Assembly: GCA_902779745.1 (NCBI GenBank) | Contig: CACZCT010000006.1 | Coordinates: 1 to 46,198 of the forward strand | Direction of reading: 5' to 3' | DNA length: 46,198 nt | Source: an uncultured Prevotellaceae bacterium | GTDB lineage: Bacteria; Bacteroidota; Bacteroidia; Bacteroidales; Bacteroidaceae | Shown here: one piece after another, positions 6,250 through 13,968 of the stretch | How the letters are laid out: every line of letters starts with the position of its first letter | Position numbering within the stretch: position 1 is the first letter of the stretch | Notes under the pieces: model-generated | Databases searched by the model: none | What the model was told of the DNA's origin: nothing | What the model saw: the letters and a program-made list of their open reading frames with translations, nothing else | Translations under genes and position numbers: made by a program

Positions 6250-8457
6250 ATGAGAATCATGAGAAGAATCCTTATAGCATCCCTGTTGTTCTTGCCCATG
6301 ATGGCAAAGGAAGCCCAGGGACTCGATTTGAAGCAGATTACCAGTGGATATTATGCCGCTGAGCGTATCAGTGGTATCGTACCTTCTTCCAACGGGGAGA
6401 GTTATACCCAGTTAAGCGATGACAACAAGCGCATCCTCCGTTATTCCTTCAAGACAGGTAAGGAAGAGGAGACCTTGTTTGACGTGTCAACGGCCACCGG
6501 GGCCAAATTGAACAGCATCAGCGGCTATGTCATGAGTCCCGACGGCAAGCGGATGCTGATACAGACCAATACTAAGAGGATCTACCGCCACTCTTTTACG
6601 GCTGATTTCTATATCTATACCATTGCCAGCCGTAAACTGGTTCCGCTGTCGAATAACGGTGCCCAGCAGACACCGATGTTCTCGCCCGATGGTACGATGA
6701 TAGCCTTTGTCCGTGATAATAATATTTTTCTTATCAAACTGCTTTACGATAATGCGGAGAGTCAGGTGACGAAAGATGGCAAGAAAAACGAGGTGATTAA
6801 TGGTATTCCCGACTGGGTGAACGAGGAGGAGTTCAGTAACGACCGTGCGATGGTGTTTACGGCAGACAGCAAGAAGCTTGTCTGGGTGCGCTATGATGAA
6901 AAGGCCGTTGCTGAGTATTCGATGCCAATCTATAAGGGTCTCCATCCAGAGCGTACGGAGTATACGGACTATCCAGGTGTTTATACGTATAAGTATCCTG
7001 TTGCAGGAGCCGATAATGCCAAGTGTACGGTATGGAGTTTTGATATTGCCAGTAGACAGACACGTCAGATACAGGTTCCTGTGGATGCTGACGGCTATAT
7101 TCCCCGAATCAAGTCAACCAACGATGCCACCAAGGTGTTGGTGTTGACCCTGAATCGTCATCAGGACTGTCTGCGTATCTATATGGCGAATCCGCTGTCC
7201 ACAGTCAGTCAGTTGCTGGTTGAAGACAAGACTTCAAAGTATGTCAAGGAGGAGTGTGTCGACCAGTTTATGGTGACAGACAAGTATATGCTCCTGCCCA
7301 GTGAGCGTGATGGATGGATGCACCTCTATCTTTATAACCTCAATGGACAACTGCTGCGTCAGGTGGAACAGGGAGACTATGAGGTGAGTGCCGTCTATGG
7401 TGTCGACGATGCTACGGGTGATGTCTATTATGCTGCCCATCAACAAGCTCCTGCCGACCAGCGTGTCTATGTGACACATGCCAATGGCAAACACACCTGT
7501 CTGACAGACAAGTCAGGGTGGAACAGTGCCGTTTTCAGCAGCAACTATAAGTATTTCATCCATACTTGGAGTAATCTGAACACACCACCAGTCATCACTC
7601 TTTGTGCCACAGACGGGAAGGTCATCACCACGCTGGTGGATAACAAGAAACTGAAAGACAAATTAGCGAAAGAGTCTTTGGGAACGAAAGAGTTCTTTGC
7701 CTTTACCACGTCGGAGGGTGTGAAACTCAATGGCTGGATGATGAAGCCAGCCAATTTCGATGCGGCGAAGCGATATCCTGTAGTGATGTATCAGTACAGC
7801 GGTCCGGGTAGTCAACAGGTGAAGGATGCCTGGAACATCGGGATGAACGGTCAGGGTGCTATCCTTGAGCAGTATCTCTGTCAACAGGGCTTTGTCTGCG
7901 TCTGTGTTGACGGACGTGGCACAGGTGGTCGTGGTGCCGATTTCGAGAAGGTCACTTATCTTCGTTTGGGAGAACTGGAGGCACGTGACCAGGTAGAAAC
8001 AGCCTTGTGGTTAGGTAAACAGTCGTATGTCGATAAAGACCGTATTGCCATCTGGGGCTGGAGCTATGGCGGCTTTAACACCTTGATGTCGATGTCTGAG
8101 GGTCGTCCTGTCTTCTGTGCCGGTGTTGCCATCGCTCCCGTCACTTCGTGGCGTTTCTACGACAGTGTCTATACGGAGCGTTATATGCGTACCCCCAAGG
8201 AGAATCCTACTGGCTATGACCAGAACCCGATCAGTCGTTCCAGTCAGTTGCACGGGGCTTTACTGCTCTGTCACGGTTCTGCCGACGATAATGTACATCT
8301 ACGTAATACGGCAGAGTATACGGAGGCGTTGGTACAGGCAGACAAGGACTTCCGCCAGTTAGTCTATACCAACCGGAATCACAGTATCTATGGCGGTAAC
8401 ACCCGTAACCATCTGTTCCGACAGTGTGTTGATTTCCTGAAAAAGGAAATGAAATAA
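6250..8457 (+). CDS. dpp4: dipeptidyl peptidase IV (S9B serine peptidase)
   Basis: A 735-residue secreted or periplasmic peptidase that removes N-terminal Xaa-Pro dipeptides. A signal peptide (RRILIASLLFLPMMAKEAQG) is followed by a beta-propeller domain to about residue 470 and an alpha/beta-hydrolase domain. The catalytic triad is visible: Ser605 in GWSYGG, Asp679 in GSADDNVH and His711 in NRNHSIYGG. The double-Glu motif binding the substrate N-terminus is present as DWVNEEEF (Glu193-Glu194). Length and motif spacing match the family. The start may be residue 1 or Met4. Gut and oral Bacteroidales use this enzyme to feed on Pro-containing peptides. A strong hairpin terminator follows at 8461. 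Confidence 0.95.
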   Translation: MRIMRRILIASLLFLPMMAKEAQGLDLKQITSGYYAAERISGIVPSSNGESYTQLSDDNKRILRYSFKTGKEEETLFDVSTATGAKLNSISGYVMSPDGKRMLIQTNTKRIYRHSFTADFYIYTIASRKLVPLSNNGAQQTPMFSPDGTMIAFVRDNNIFLIKLLYDNAESQVTKDGKKNEVINGIPDWVNEEEFSNDRAMVFTADSKKLVWVRYDEKAVAEYSMPIYKGLHPERTEYTDYPGVYTYKYPVAGADNAKCTVWSFDIASRQTRQIQVPVDADGYIPRIKSTNDATKVLVLTLNRHQDCLRIYMANPLSTVSQLLVEDKTSKYVKEECVDQFMVTDKYMLLPSERDGWMHLYLYNLNGQLLRQVEQGDYEVSAVYGVDDATGDVYYAAHQQAPADQRVYVTHANGKHTCLTDKSGWNSAVFSSNYKYFIHTWSNLNTPPVITLCATDGKVITTLVDNKKLKDKLAKESLGTKEFFAFTTSEGVKLNGWMMKPANFDAAKRYPVVMYQYSGPGSQQVKDAWNIGMNGQGAILEQYLCQQGFVCVCVDGRGTGGRGADFEKVTYLRLGELEARDQVETALWLGKQSYVDKDRIAIWGWSYGGFNTLMSMSEGRPVFCAGVAIAPVTSWRFYDSVYTERYMRTPKENPTGYDQNPISRSSQLHGALLLCHGSADDNVHLRNTAEYTEALVQADKDFRQLVYTNRNHSIYGGNTRNHLFRQCVDFLKKEMK

Positions 8458-8460
8458 AAT

Positions 8461-8492
8461 AAGAAAAGCCTCTCGATTGAGAGGCTTTTCTT
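8461..8492. terminator. bidirectional terminator between dpp4 and rubrerythrin
   Basis: A perfect 14-base stem (AAGAAAAGCCTCTC with its complement), a 4-base loop GATT, A-rich on the left and T-rich on the right. It starts 3 bases after the dpp4 stop and ends 1 base before the rubrerythrin stop, so it can serve both convergent genes. Confidence 0.9.
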
Positions 8493-8493
8493 A

Positions 8494-9036
8494 TTAGTAG
8501 TTTTCTGCTTTTACTTGGAAGTAGGCCTGTGGGTGGTTGCAGACGGGACACTCGTCAGGAGCTTTCTGACCGATGACGATATGACCGCAGTTGGCACACT
8601 GCCAGATGACGTCACCGTCCTTGCTGAATACACGCTCCTTCTTGATGTTGTCCAGCAGTTTGCGATAGCGAGTCTCATGCTCTTTCTCGATGGCTGCGAC
8701 ACCCTCGAACTTCTCGGCAATCTCGTCGAAGCCCTCCTCGCGAGCCTCCTTCGCCATACGGGCATACATGTCCGTCCATTCGAAGTTCTCACCACCGGCG
8801 GCATCCTCCAAGTTCGTGACGGTATCACTCACACTGCCGCCGTTCAGATACTTGTACCACATCTTGGCATGCTCCTTCTCGTTGGCAGCCGTCTCCTCGA
8901 AGATGGCGGCAATCTGTACATAGCCGTCCTTCTTGGCCTTCGAAGCAAAATACGTGTACTTGTTACGAGCCATTGACTCACCGGCAAAAGCCTCTTGCAG
9001 ATTCTTCTCTGTCTTTGTTCCTTTCAGTTCTTTCAT
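8494..9036 (-). CDS. rbr: rubrerythrin
   Basis: A 180-residue non-haem iron peroxidase that reduces hydrogen peroxide in the cytoplasm of anaerobes. Residues 1-140 form a ferritin-like four-helix domain with the diiron-ligand motifs ([41 protein letters not shown]). The C-terminal rubredoxin domain has the two CxxC pairs CANCG and CPVC that hold the FeS4 centre. It is 27 bases downstream of the SPFH gene in the same direction, so it may be the last gene of that operon; no strong own promoter is evident. It shares a terminator with dpp4. Confidence 0.95.
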   Translation of the reverse strand: MKELKGTKTEKNLQEAFAGESMARNKYTYFASKAKKDGYVQIAAIFEETAANEKEHAKMWYKYLNGGSVSDTVTNLEDAAGGENFEWTDMYARMAKEAREEGFDEIAEKFEGVAAIEKEHETRYRKLLDNIKKERVFSKDGDVIWQCANCGHIVIGQKAPDECPVCNHPQAYFQVKAENY

Positions 9037-9063
9037 AATCGTATTTGTTTAGGTTAGTATTAT

Positions 9064-10017
9064 TTACTCAGACTTGAATAAGTCCTTGATGCCTCCGATG
9101 CTGCCCATGAGGTTGGTAGCCTCGTAGGGGAGGTAGACGGTCTTGGTCTTGTCGCCCTGGGCAAGTTCCTGCATCATTTGGATATACTTCTGGGCAAGCA
9201 GGTAGTTGGCAGGATTGGTACTCTTGCCGACAGCCTCGGTAATCAGCTCGATAGCCTTGGCCTCTGCCTCTGCCTTGCGGATACGGGCCTGTGCCTCACC
9301 TTCAGCATGGAGGATAGCCTGTTGCTTCTGGGCATCTGCACGGTTGATGATAGCGGTCTTCTCACCCTCAGAAGCTAGAATCTCAGCTGCCTTCTCACCC
9401 TCGGAGGTCAGAATCTGTGCACGCTTGTTACGTTCTGCCTGCATCTGCTTCTCCATCGCATTCAGTACCGTCGAGGGAGGAATGATGTCCTGCAGTTCTA
9501 CACGGTTTACCTTCACACCCCACTTGTCGGTAGCATCGTCGAGGACGGCACGCAGTTTGGTGTTGATGGTATCACGGGAAGTCAGTGTCTCATCGAGTTC
9601 CAGTTCACCGATGATGTTACGCAGCGTCGTCTGTGTCAGTTTCTCGATGGCGTTAGGCAGGTTGGATATCTCATATACAGCCTTGAAGGGATCCACAATC
9701 TGGAAGTAGAGCAGGGCATTGATCTCCATCTGGATGTTATCTTTCGTAATCACGTTCTGTGAAGGAAAGTCATACACCTGTTCACGCAGGTCGATAGAGT
9801 CTGAGTAGGCATAGCGTCCACGGTTCAGAACGACGATGTCCTTGGCACGGTCGATGAACGGAATGATGATGTTGATACCAGGGTTCAGGGTTGCATAGTA
9901 GCGTCCCAAACGTTCAATGATTTTGGTTTCAGACTGCGGGATGATTACCAGAGTCTTTTTGGCAAGGATGATCACCAGGATGATGATGACTGCCAGTACG
10001 ATTGTCATAATGTCCAT
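9064..10017 (-). CDS. SPFH/band 7 (stomatin-like, QmcA-type) membrane protein
   Basis: A 317-residue membrane-anchored scaffold protein. An N-terminal transmembrane segment (IVLAVIIILVIILAKKTLVIIP, residues 6-27) precedes the band 7 domain (RLGRYYATLNPGINIIIPF through about residue 200), then a long Ala/Glu-rich coiled-coil (residues 190-265, many EGEKAAE/EAEAKA repeats) and a short C-terminal region. The family forms oligomeric membrane microdomains. It is paired with the NfeD gene upstream (43-base gap), the classic NfeD-SPFH partnership. Confidence 0.92.
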   Translation of the reverse strand: MDIMTIVLAVIIILVIILAKKTLVIIPQSETKIIERLGRYYATLNPGINIIIPFIDRAKDIVVLNRGRYAYSDSIDLREQVYDFPSQNVITKDNIQMEINALLYFQIVDPFKAVYEISNLPNAIEKLTQTTLRNIIGELELDETLTSRDTINTKLRAVLDDATDKWGVKVNRVELQDIIPPSTVLNAMEKQMQAERNKRAQILTSEGEKAAEILASEGEKTAIINRADAQKQQAILHAEGEAQARIRKAEAEAKAIELITEAVGKSTNPANYLLAQKYIQMMQELAQGDKTKTVYLPYEATNLMGSIGGIKDLFKSE

Positions 10018-10060
10018 AATGTTTGATTTTATTTAGTTATTATTATAGTGACAATAGGAA

Positions 10061-10504
10061 CTATAGTGTCTCAACAGTGATGATGGTGCTTTCGCGCCCG
10101 ATAACGCGCACGGTCGTTCCTACGGGAATTTCCGTCTTGCTGATTGCTTTCCATAAGTCACCATCAATTTGTACGTACCCGGCTTCATCGGTCTTGACAG
10201 CCTCTGTCACCTTTCCCGTCCGTCCCAGCAATGCGTCCGCATTACTCGGCTTGTTGGGCTCATTCTTGTGCAGCCAGCGCAGTGCTACAGGACGCACAAA
10301 GAAAATGCTGAGCAGTGAGAACAGGGCAAAGATAAACAGTTGCCAATAGATGTTGAGTCCTAAGGCGGCAGCTATAACAGCAAAGACACCTCCGATGGAG
10401 AAGCAGATGATGAAGAAATCACCTGAGGTAAGTTCAAGAATTAGACAGATGACGGCAATGATGCCCCAGACCTGCCACATGTTTGCGATGAAATAGTCTA
10501 TCAT
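10061..10504 (-). CDS. NfeD family membrane protein (short form)
   Basis: A 147-residue short-form NfeD lacking the protease domain of the long form. Three or so membrane helices lie in residues 10-75, followed by a soluble beta-barrel OB-like domain at about 88-147 (LLGRTGKVTEAV ... DGDLWKAISKTEIPVGTTVRVIGR). NfeD proteins partner SPFH proteins, and the SPFH gene follows at once. The upstream gene ends 45 bases away in the same direction, which suggests a single transcript from the promoter near 11090. Confidence 0.92.
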   Translation of the reverse strand: MIDYFIANMWQVWGIIAVICLILELTSGDFFIICFSIGGVFAVIAAALGLNIYWQLFIFALFSLLSIFFVRPVALRWLHKNEPNKPSNADALLGRTGKVTEAVKTDEAGYVQIDGDLWKAISKTEIPVGTTVRVIGRESTIITVETL

Positions 10505-10549
10505 ATTCTTTATAATTTAAGACGTTATTACGTTATATGGTTATTCTGT

Positions 10550-11062
10550 TTAGATTGACAAGATGAAGTCGTCCCAGTCTTTTGTCGACCCTTTCTTGCC
10601 AAACACCTTCTGATAGAGTCGGCTACGTGTGGAGGCGACACTTTCCTTGCTATGTGCTGTCAGGGTGGCGATGTCCTTCGGGGCGATGCGTACCTTGATG
10701 AGCATACTCACGTTATAGTCTTGATCGCTCATGTTATACAGACTGTAGAGTTTCTCACTGAATCCGCTGTAGGTGTTGTCCACTACCTCCGCCAGTTCGT
10801 GCCAGTCACTGTCACGCATGCTCTTTCCTTCATTGAGATATTGTTTGATGCGCAGGTACACAGACGAAGAGAAAATGGTATTCACGTTGTGTTCCTTTTT
10901 CTCGATGACAGCTATCTTCTGCATGGCGTGGATATTGTCGAGACGGCTCTGCAACAGTTGTATCTTACGCCTGTGGTACTGGATGGTCACTACGAACAGG
11001 GTGATGTAGATAACCGCACAGATGACGAGCAGGAATATTTCACGGTCAGTGAGTATCATCAT
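10550..11062 (-). CDS. membrane-anchored protein with C-terminal LuxR-like HTH
   Basis: A 170-residue protein. The start at 11062 (or 11059) is chosen because the longer frame to 11116 begins upstream of the promoter at 11086-11093. Residues 8-27 form one membrane helix, 30-58 a basic helix that may be a coiled coil, and residues about 120-152 (LIKVRIAPKDIATLTAHSKESVASTRSRLYQK) look like the HTH typical of Bacteroidota regulators in which TPR repeats, a membrane helix and a coiled coil precede the HTH. Here the sensory TPR part is absent. It is first of the NfeD-SPFH-rubrerythrin run and divergent from the HExxH gene, so it could regulate this locus; that is inference. Confidence 0.65.
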   Translation of the reverse strand: MMILTDREIFLLVICAVIYITLFVVTIQYHRRKIQLLQSRLDNIHAMQKIAVIEKKEHNVNTIFSSSVYLRIKQYLNEGKSMRDSDWHELAEVVDNTYSGFSEKLYSLYNMSDQDYNVSMLIKVRIAPKDIATLTAHSKESVASTRSRLYQKVFGKKGSTKDWDDFILSI

Positions 11063-11085
11063 TGCTTTTTCGTTTTTGGTTGATG

Positions 11086-11093
11086 CAAAGATA
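11086..11093 (-). promoter_or_regulatory. -7 promoter element for the HTH-NfeD-SPFH operon
   Basis: TATCTTTG on the minus strand, about 24 bases before the chosen ATG at 11062. The -33 position has only a weak match. Confidence 0.65.
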
Positions 11094-11124
11094 CGAAATA
11101 AAACACAAGCCACCAAGAAAAAGT

Positions 11125-11168
11125 GTTTGCAAAAGTGTGCAAACCTTCATTCGCGAACTTTTGCGAAT
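11125..11168. promoter_or_regulatory. two inverted repeats between divergent promoters
   Basis: GTTTGCA-N6-TGCAAAC at 11125-11144 and ATTCGC-N8-GCGAAT at 11149-11168. Their centres are 24 bases apart and lie between the divergent -7 elements at 11086-11093 (minus) and 11189-11196 (plus). This arrangement suits regulator binding sites, but no regulator is demonstrated. Confidence 0.5.
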
Positions 11169-11188
11169 AAATTCTCAAAAGTTTTTCG

Positions 11189-11196
11189 TATCTTTG
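11189..11196 (+). promoter_or_regulatory. -7 promoter element for the HExxH gene
   Basis: TATCTTTG ends only 8 bases before the ATG at 11205, so the mRNA would have almost no leader. A TTTG at 11160-11163 is 25 bases upstream, longer than the usual 19-21. Confidence 0.55.
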
Positions 11197-11204
11197 CAAT
11201 CGTT

Positions 11205-11711
11205 ATGGCAAACCTGTTGACAGTTATACCCCTGATGTTCCGTGCCAAGCGTCCCAGTAATATGAACGACATGCGGGCAGTGGCTGTTCCTTTCTGGATC
11301 CGGAAGGGTTATGAGGGTATGACGTTCTTCGGGCATATTATCACACACAGCAAGGAGGAGGCGGAGCGTTTCAATACCCATTGGGATGCCCTGAAGAACC
11401 ATGAGATGATTCATCTCTATCAGGCTCGCAGTACCCATGACTCGTGGTTGTATTTCTATTGGAAGTATTTCGTGTATTGGTTGAAGGCTTGCCGCTATCG
11501 TAAGCGTCTGAGAAATGCGGGCTATCTTCTCAATCCCTTTGAGATGGAGGCATATGCCCACATGAACGATTCCGACTATCTGGCGAAAAAAGAAAATGGC
11601 GCCACAGGATGGCGCCATTATGCTAGTATGTCATTGGAAGACCGGTTACAACGTTATTTGGAACGGAATCGTTCTGCCTGCGACCGGATCAGTTCTTCGT
11701 CGTCGAAGTAG
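11205..11711 (+). CDS. small HExxH protein, putative metallopeptidase-like
   Basis: A 168-residue protein. The frame is open further upstream, but the promoter just before 11205 and the poor composition of the upstream part support this start. It has HEMIH at residues 66-70 (HExxH zinc motif) and NPFEMEAY at 110-117, whose Glu113 or Glu115 could be the third zinc ligand of a gluzincin-type site. There is no signal peptide; an aromatic stretch ([14 protein letters not shown], 80-93) may touch the membrane. Known families combine HExxHxxQ with a later NPFExEA, which fits well, but activity is unproved. The last 58 bases overlap the 3' end of trpS, and its coding region contains what looks like the trpS terminator. 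Confidence 0.65.
   Translation: MANLLTVIPLMFRAKRPSNMNDMRAVAVPFWIRKGYEGMTFFGHIITHSKEEAERFNTHWDALKNHEMIHLYQARSTHDSWLYFYWKYFVYWLKACRYRKRLRNAGYLLNPFEMEAYAHMNDSDYLAKKENGATGWRHYASMSLEDRLQRYLERNRSACDRISSSSSK
11583..11619 (-). terminator. trpS terminator inside the convergent HExxH gene
   Basis: Read on the minus strand, a perfect 9-base GC-rich stem (AATGGCGCC with its complement, 7-base loop) is followed by TTTTCTTTTTT. It lies 35 bases beyond the trpS stop but within codons about 127-139 of the plus-strand HExxH gene. Confidence 0.7.
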
Positions 11712-12745
11712 TTGATGCGCATCGCTGCACGTACCTCGTCCATCGTCTGTGATGCCGTCTCACGGGCCTTCTCCGTACCTTTCCTTAATATATTGTATAT
11801 CTCGGGAATGTCCTGTTCGAACTCATGACGACGTTGGCGCATGGGCTCCAGGAACTCGTTCAGTATCTGGTTCAGGAACTTCTTGCACTTCATGTCACCC
11901 AGTCCGCCGCGACGGTAGTGGTCTTTCAACTCGTCCAGGTTCTGATACTCCGGCCAGTAGGCGGCGAAGTGTTCTGGCTTCGAGAAAGCGTCCAGATAGG
12001 TGAATACTGCATTGCCCTCCACATGACCGGGGTCGTTGAGGTTGATGTGCTCAGGGTCAGTGTACATCGAACGAACCTTCTGCCATACGGTGTCTGCATC
12101 GTCAGAGAGGTAGATGCAGTTGCCGAGCGACTTCGACATCTTCTCCTTGCCGTCCGTTCCAGGAAGACGACGTGCTGTAGCATTCTCCGGCAGCATGATA
12201 TTAGGCTCTACCAGTACGGGAGCATAGATCTGATTGAAGCGGCGCACCAGTTCACGGGTCACCTCCAGCATCGGCTCCTGGTCTTCGCCGGCGGGCACTG
12301 TCGTTGCCTTAAACAGCGTGATGTCGGCAGCCTGCGAGACAGGGTAGCAGAAGAAACCCAAGGGGATGCTCTCACCCTCGAAACCGCGCATCTTGACCTC
12401 CGTCTTCACTGTCGGGTTACGCTGTACACGACTAACGCTTACCAGGTTCATGAGGTAGGTCGTCAGTTCAGCGAGTTCTGTAATCTGGCTCTGGATGAAC
12501 AGTGTACATTTCTCCGGGTTGAGTCCTGCAGCGAGGTAGTCGAGTGCCACCTCAATAATATTCTGTCTGATCTTCTCGGGGTTGTCGGCATTGTCAGTGA
12601 GTGCCTGTACATCTGCCATGAACACAAACATCTTGTCGTAGTCGCCAGCCTCTTGCAGTTCCACGCGACGGCGCAGTGAACCGATATAATGTCCTAAGTG
12701 CAACTTACCTGTAGGACGGTCACCAGTGAGTATAATCTTTCCCAT
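11654..12745 (-). CDS. trpS: tryptophanyl-tRNA synthetase
   Basis: Class I aminoacyl-tRNA synthetase that charges tRNA-Trp; 363 residues from the start at 12745. This start gives the usual [21 protein letters not shown]-terminus; the frame to 12802 would begin within the promoter. The HIGH-like motif is GKLHLGHY (residues 12-19) and the KMSKS motif is [10 protein letters not shown], so both ATP-binding signatures are intact. The family's Trp-pocket region ([11 protein letters not shown]) is also present. It has its own promoter just upstream and converges on the HExxH gene, overlapping it by 58 bases. Confidence 0.96.
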   Translation of the reverse strand: MGKIILTGDRPTGKLHLGHYIGSLRRRVELQEAGDYDKMFVFMADVQALTDNADNPEKIRQNIIEVALDYLAAGLNPEKCTLFIQSQITELAELTTYLMNLVSVSRVQRNPTVKTEVKMRGFEGESIPLGFFCYPVSQAADITLFKATTVPAGEDQEPMLEVTRELVRRFNQIYAPVLVEPNIMLPENATARRLPGTDGKEKMSKSLGNCIYLSDDADTVWQKVRSMYTDPEHINLNDPGHVEGNAVFTYLDAFSKPEHFAAYWPEYQNLDELKDHYRRGGLGDMKCKKFLNQILNEFLEPMRQRRHEFEQDIPEIYNILRKGTEKARETASQTMDEVRAAMRINYFDDEELIRSQAERFRSK

Positions 12746-12772
12746 TTTCTTTTCTTTTTCTAATTTTGGCTG

Positions 12773-12803
12773 CGAAGGTACTATTTTTTTTTGATATGAC
12801 AAA
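12773..12803 (-). promoter_or_regulatory. trpS promoter
   Basis: On the minus strand TTTG (12800-12803), 19 bases, TACCTTCG (12773-12780), a one-base variant of TAnnTTTG. Start of transcription near 12769, about 25 bases before the ATG. Confidence 0.65.
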
Positions 12804-12901
12804 GAATAGTTTAGAAAAACCTTCTAATATCCTTTTCTCTCGCATGTGTGCATTTTTGAATTTGGGTCAAGCCTTGACGTCTTGCTTTCGCATTAAAAAT
12901 A

Positions 12902-13963
12902 TCAGAACTCAATCGTTGCACAGGGAAGGGAGGCGATCCATTGCAGCGACTGGTACATGAAGTCGACAATGAGGGATAGGAAGGTGGCGATGAGGCTGAG
13001 ATGAGTGAGCAGGTACAACAGCGTTCCGACGAGGATTAGGTAGGCACAAGGGATGACAACAAAGTTGCTCAACAGGAAATAAGTGGAGAAACGGTGGAAA
13101 TAAAAGGCTATCAAAGGAGCCACTCCGATCTGTGCTGTCAACGAGACTACCGTCATACCCCATAGCCATCGTACCACTCGATGCTCCATCAGCCACTGTT
13201 CACTGATCAGTCCGTAAAGTATCGGATAGAACACCAGGATGGCGAAGACGGCAAGGAACGACATCTGGAAACTGACTTCGAAGAGGGCATGAGGGTGGAT
13301 GATCAGCATGACGATAGCCGTGAAGGAGAGAACGTTGATGCTCATCTTCTGGCGATAGCCCAAGGAAAGGAGTCCATAGACGGTCAGCATGGTGGCGGCA
13401 CGTACCACGCTGGGCGTCATGCCCACCAAGAAAGCGAAAGCCCAGATGGCAAGGAGGGTGAGTATCTGACTCACCATCCGCCAGCGATAGTTACGGATAA
13501 GGAGGGATAGAACCATATAGATGATGCCGAGGTGTAGTCCGCTCAGTGCGAGGATATGTCCTGCCCCCGTGATGTTAAAGACCTCCCTTGTCTCTTTGGT
13601 CAGCATCGACTTGTCGCCTAAGGTCATGGCGGAGATGATGGCGGAAGGCTTGTCGGGGAGTGTCTGCAGTTCTGCCACGAGGTGCGTCCGGTAGGAGAGC
13701 ATGCGTGTGGTGGCTGCATGGACGGTGGGAATGTCAGGCAGCGGATGCTGGATAAGCCAGCAACCCATCAACAGCGTCGTCAGATAGATGAAGAAGGTCT
13801 GTCCGTTTGGGAAACGGTGAAGTAGGAGAGACAGGATGACGGAGACCGCCATCAACGCCAAAAGCAACTCTGCCTGCAGGAAGAGCCAGTAACCCGTCAT
13901 GATGCCTATGATAAGACAGATGGCGATAGGAAGGAGGGGAGCAATGAATCGTTGATGTCGCAT
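12902..13963 (-). CDS. comEC: short ComEC/Rec2-family membrane protein
   Basis: A 353-residue polytopic membrane protein of the ComEC competence family, whose full-length members form the inner-membrane channel for DNA uptake. The N-terminus has two or three helices (9-70), then only about 30 residues stand where full-length proteins have an OB-fold domain. The competence domain begins near 103 and shows MTLGDKSMLTKETREVF and GAGHILALSGLHLG (133-146), followed by many helices. The frame stops at SLPCATIEF, with no metallo-beta-lactamase domain, and the about 120 bases before trpS's promoter cannot hold one. It starts 5 bases after the ligA-like gene's stop, so the two are cotranscribed. Whether it still moves DNA is open. 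Confidence 0.85.
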   Translation of the reverse strand: MRHQRFIAPLLPIAICLIIGIMTGYWLFLQAELLLALMAVSVILSLLLHRFPNGQTFFIYLTTLLMGCWLIQHPLPDIPTVHAATTRMLSYRTHLVAELQTLPDKPSAIISAMTLGDKSMLTKETREVFNITGAGHILALSGLHLGIIYMVLSLLIRNYRWRMVSQILTLLAIWAFAFLVGMTPSVVRAATMLTVYGLLSLGYRQKMSINVLSFTAIVMLIIHPHALFEVSFQMSFLAVFAILVFYPILYGLISEQWLMEHRVVRWLWGMTVVSLTAQIGVAPLIAFYFHRFSTYFLLSNFVVIPCAYLILVGTLLYLLTHLSLIATFLSLIVDFMYQSLQWIASLPCATIEF

Positions 13964-13968
13964 GTCCT

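Noticed and set aside
11022..11204. Upstream extension of the HExxH frame
   Set aside because: The extra 61 codons overlap the divergent promoters and the inverted repeats, and the -7 element just before 11205 implies the shorter start.
11825..12679. 284-residue plus-strand open frame
   Set aside because: Antisense to trpS, which is intact with HIGH and KMSKS motifs.
12780..12901. Frameshifted remainder of comEC
   Set aside because: Only about 120 bases lie between the comEC stop and the trpS promoter, and they hold the trpS -33 element; no metallo-beta-lactamase residue pattern appears, so the gene ends here by nature or by a large deletion.
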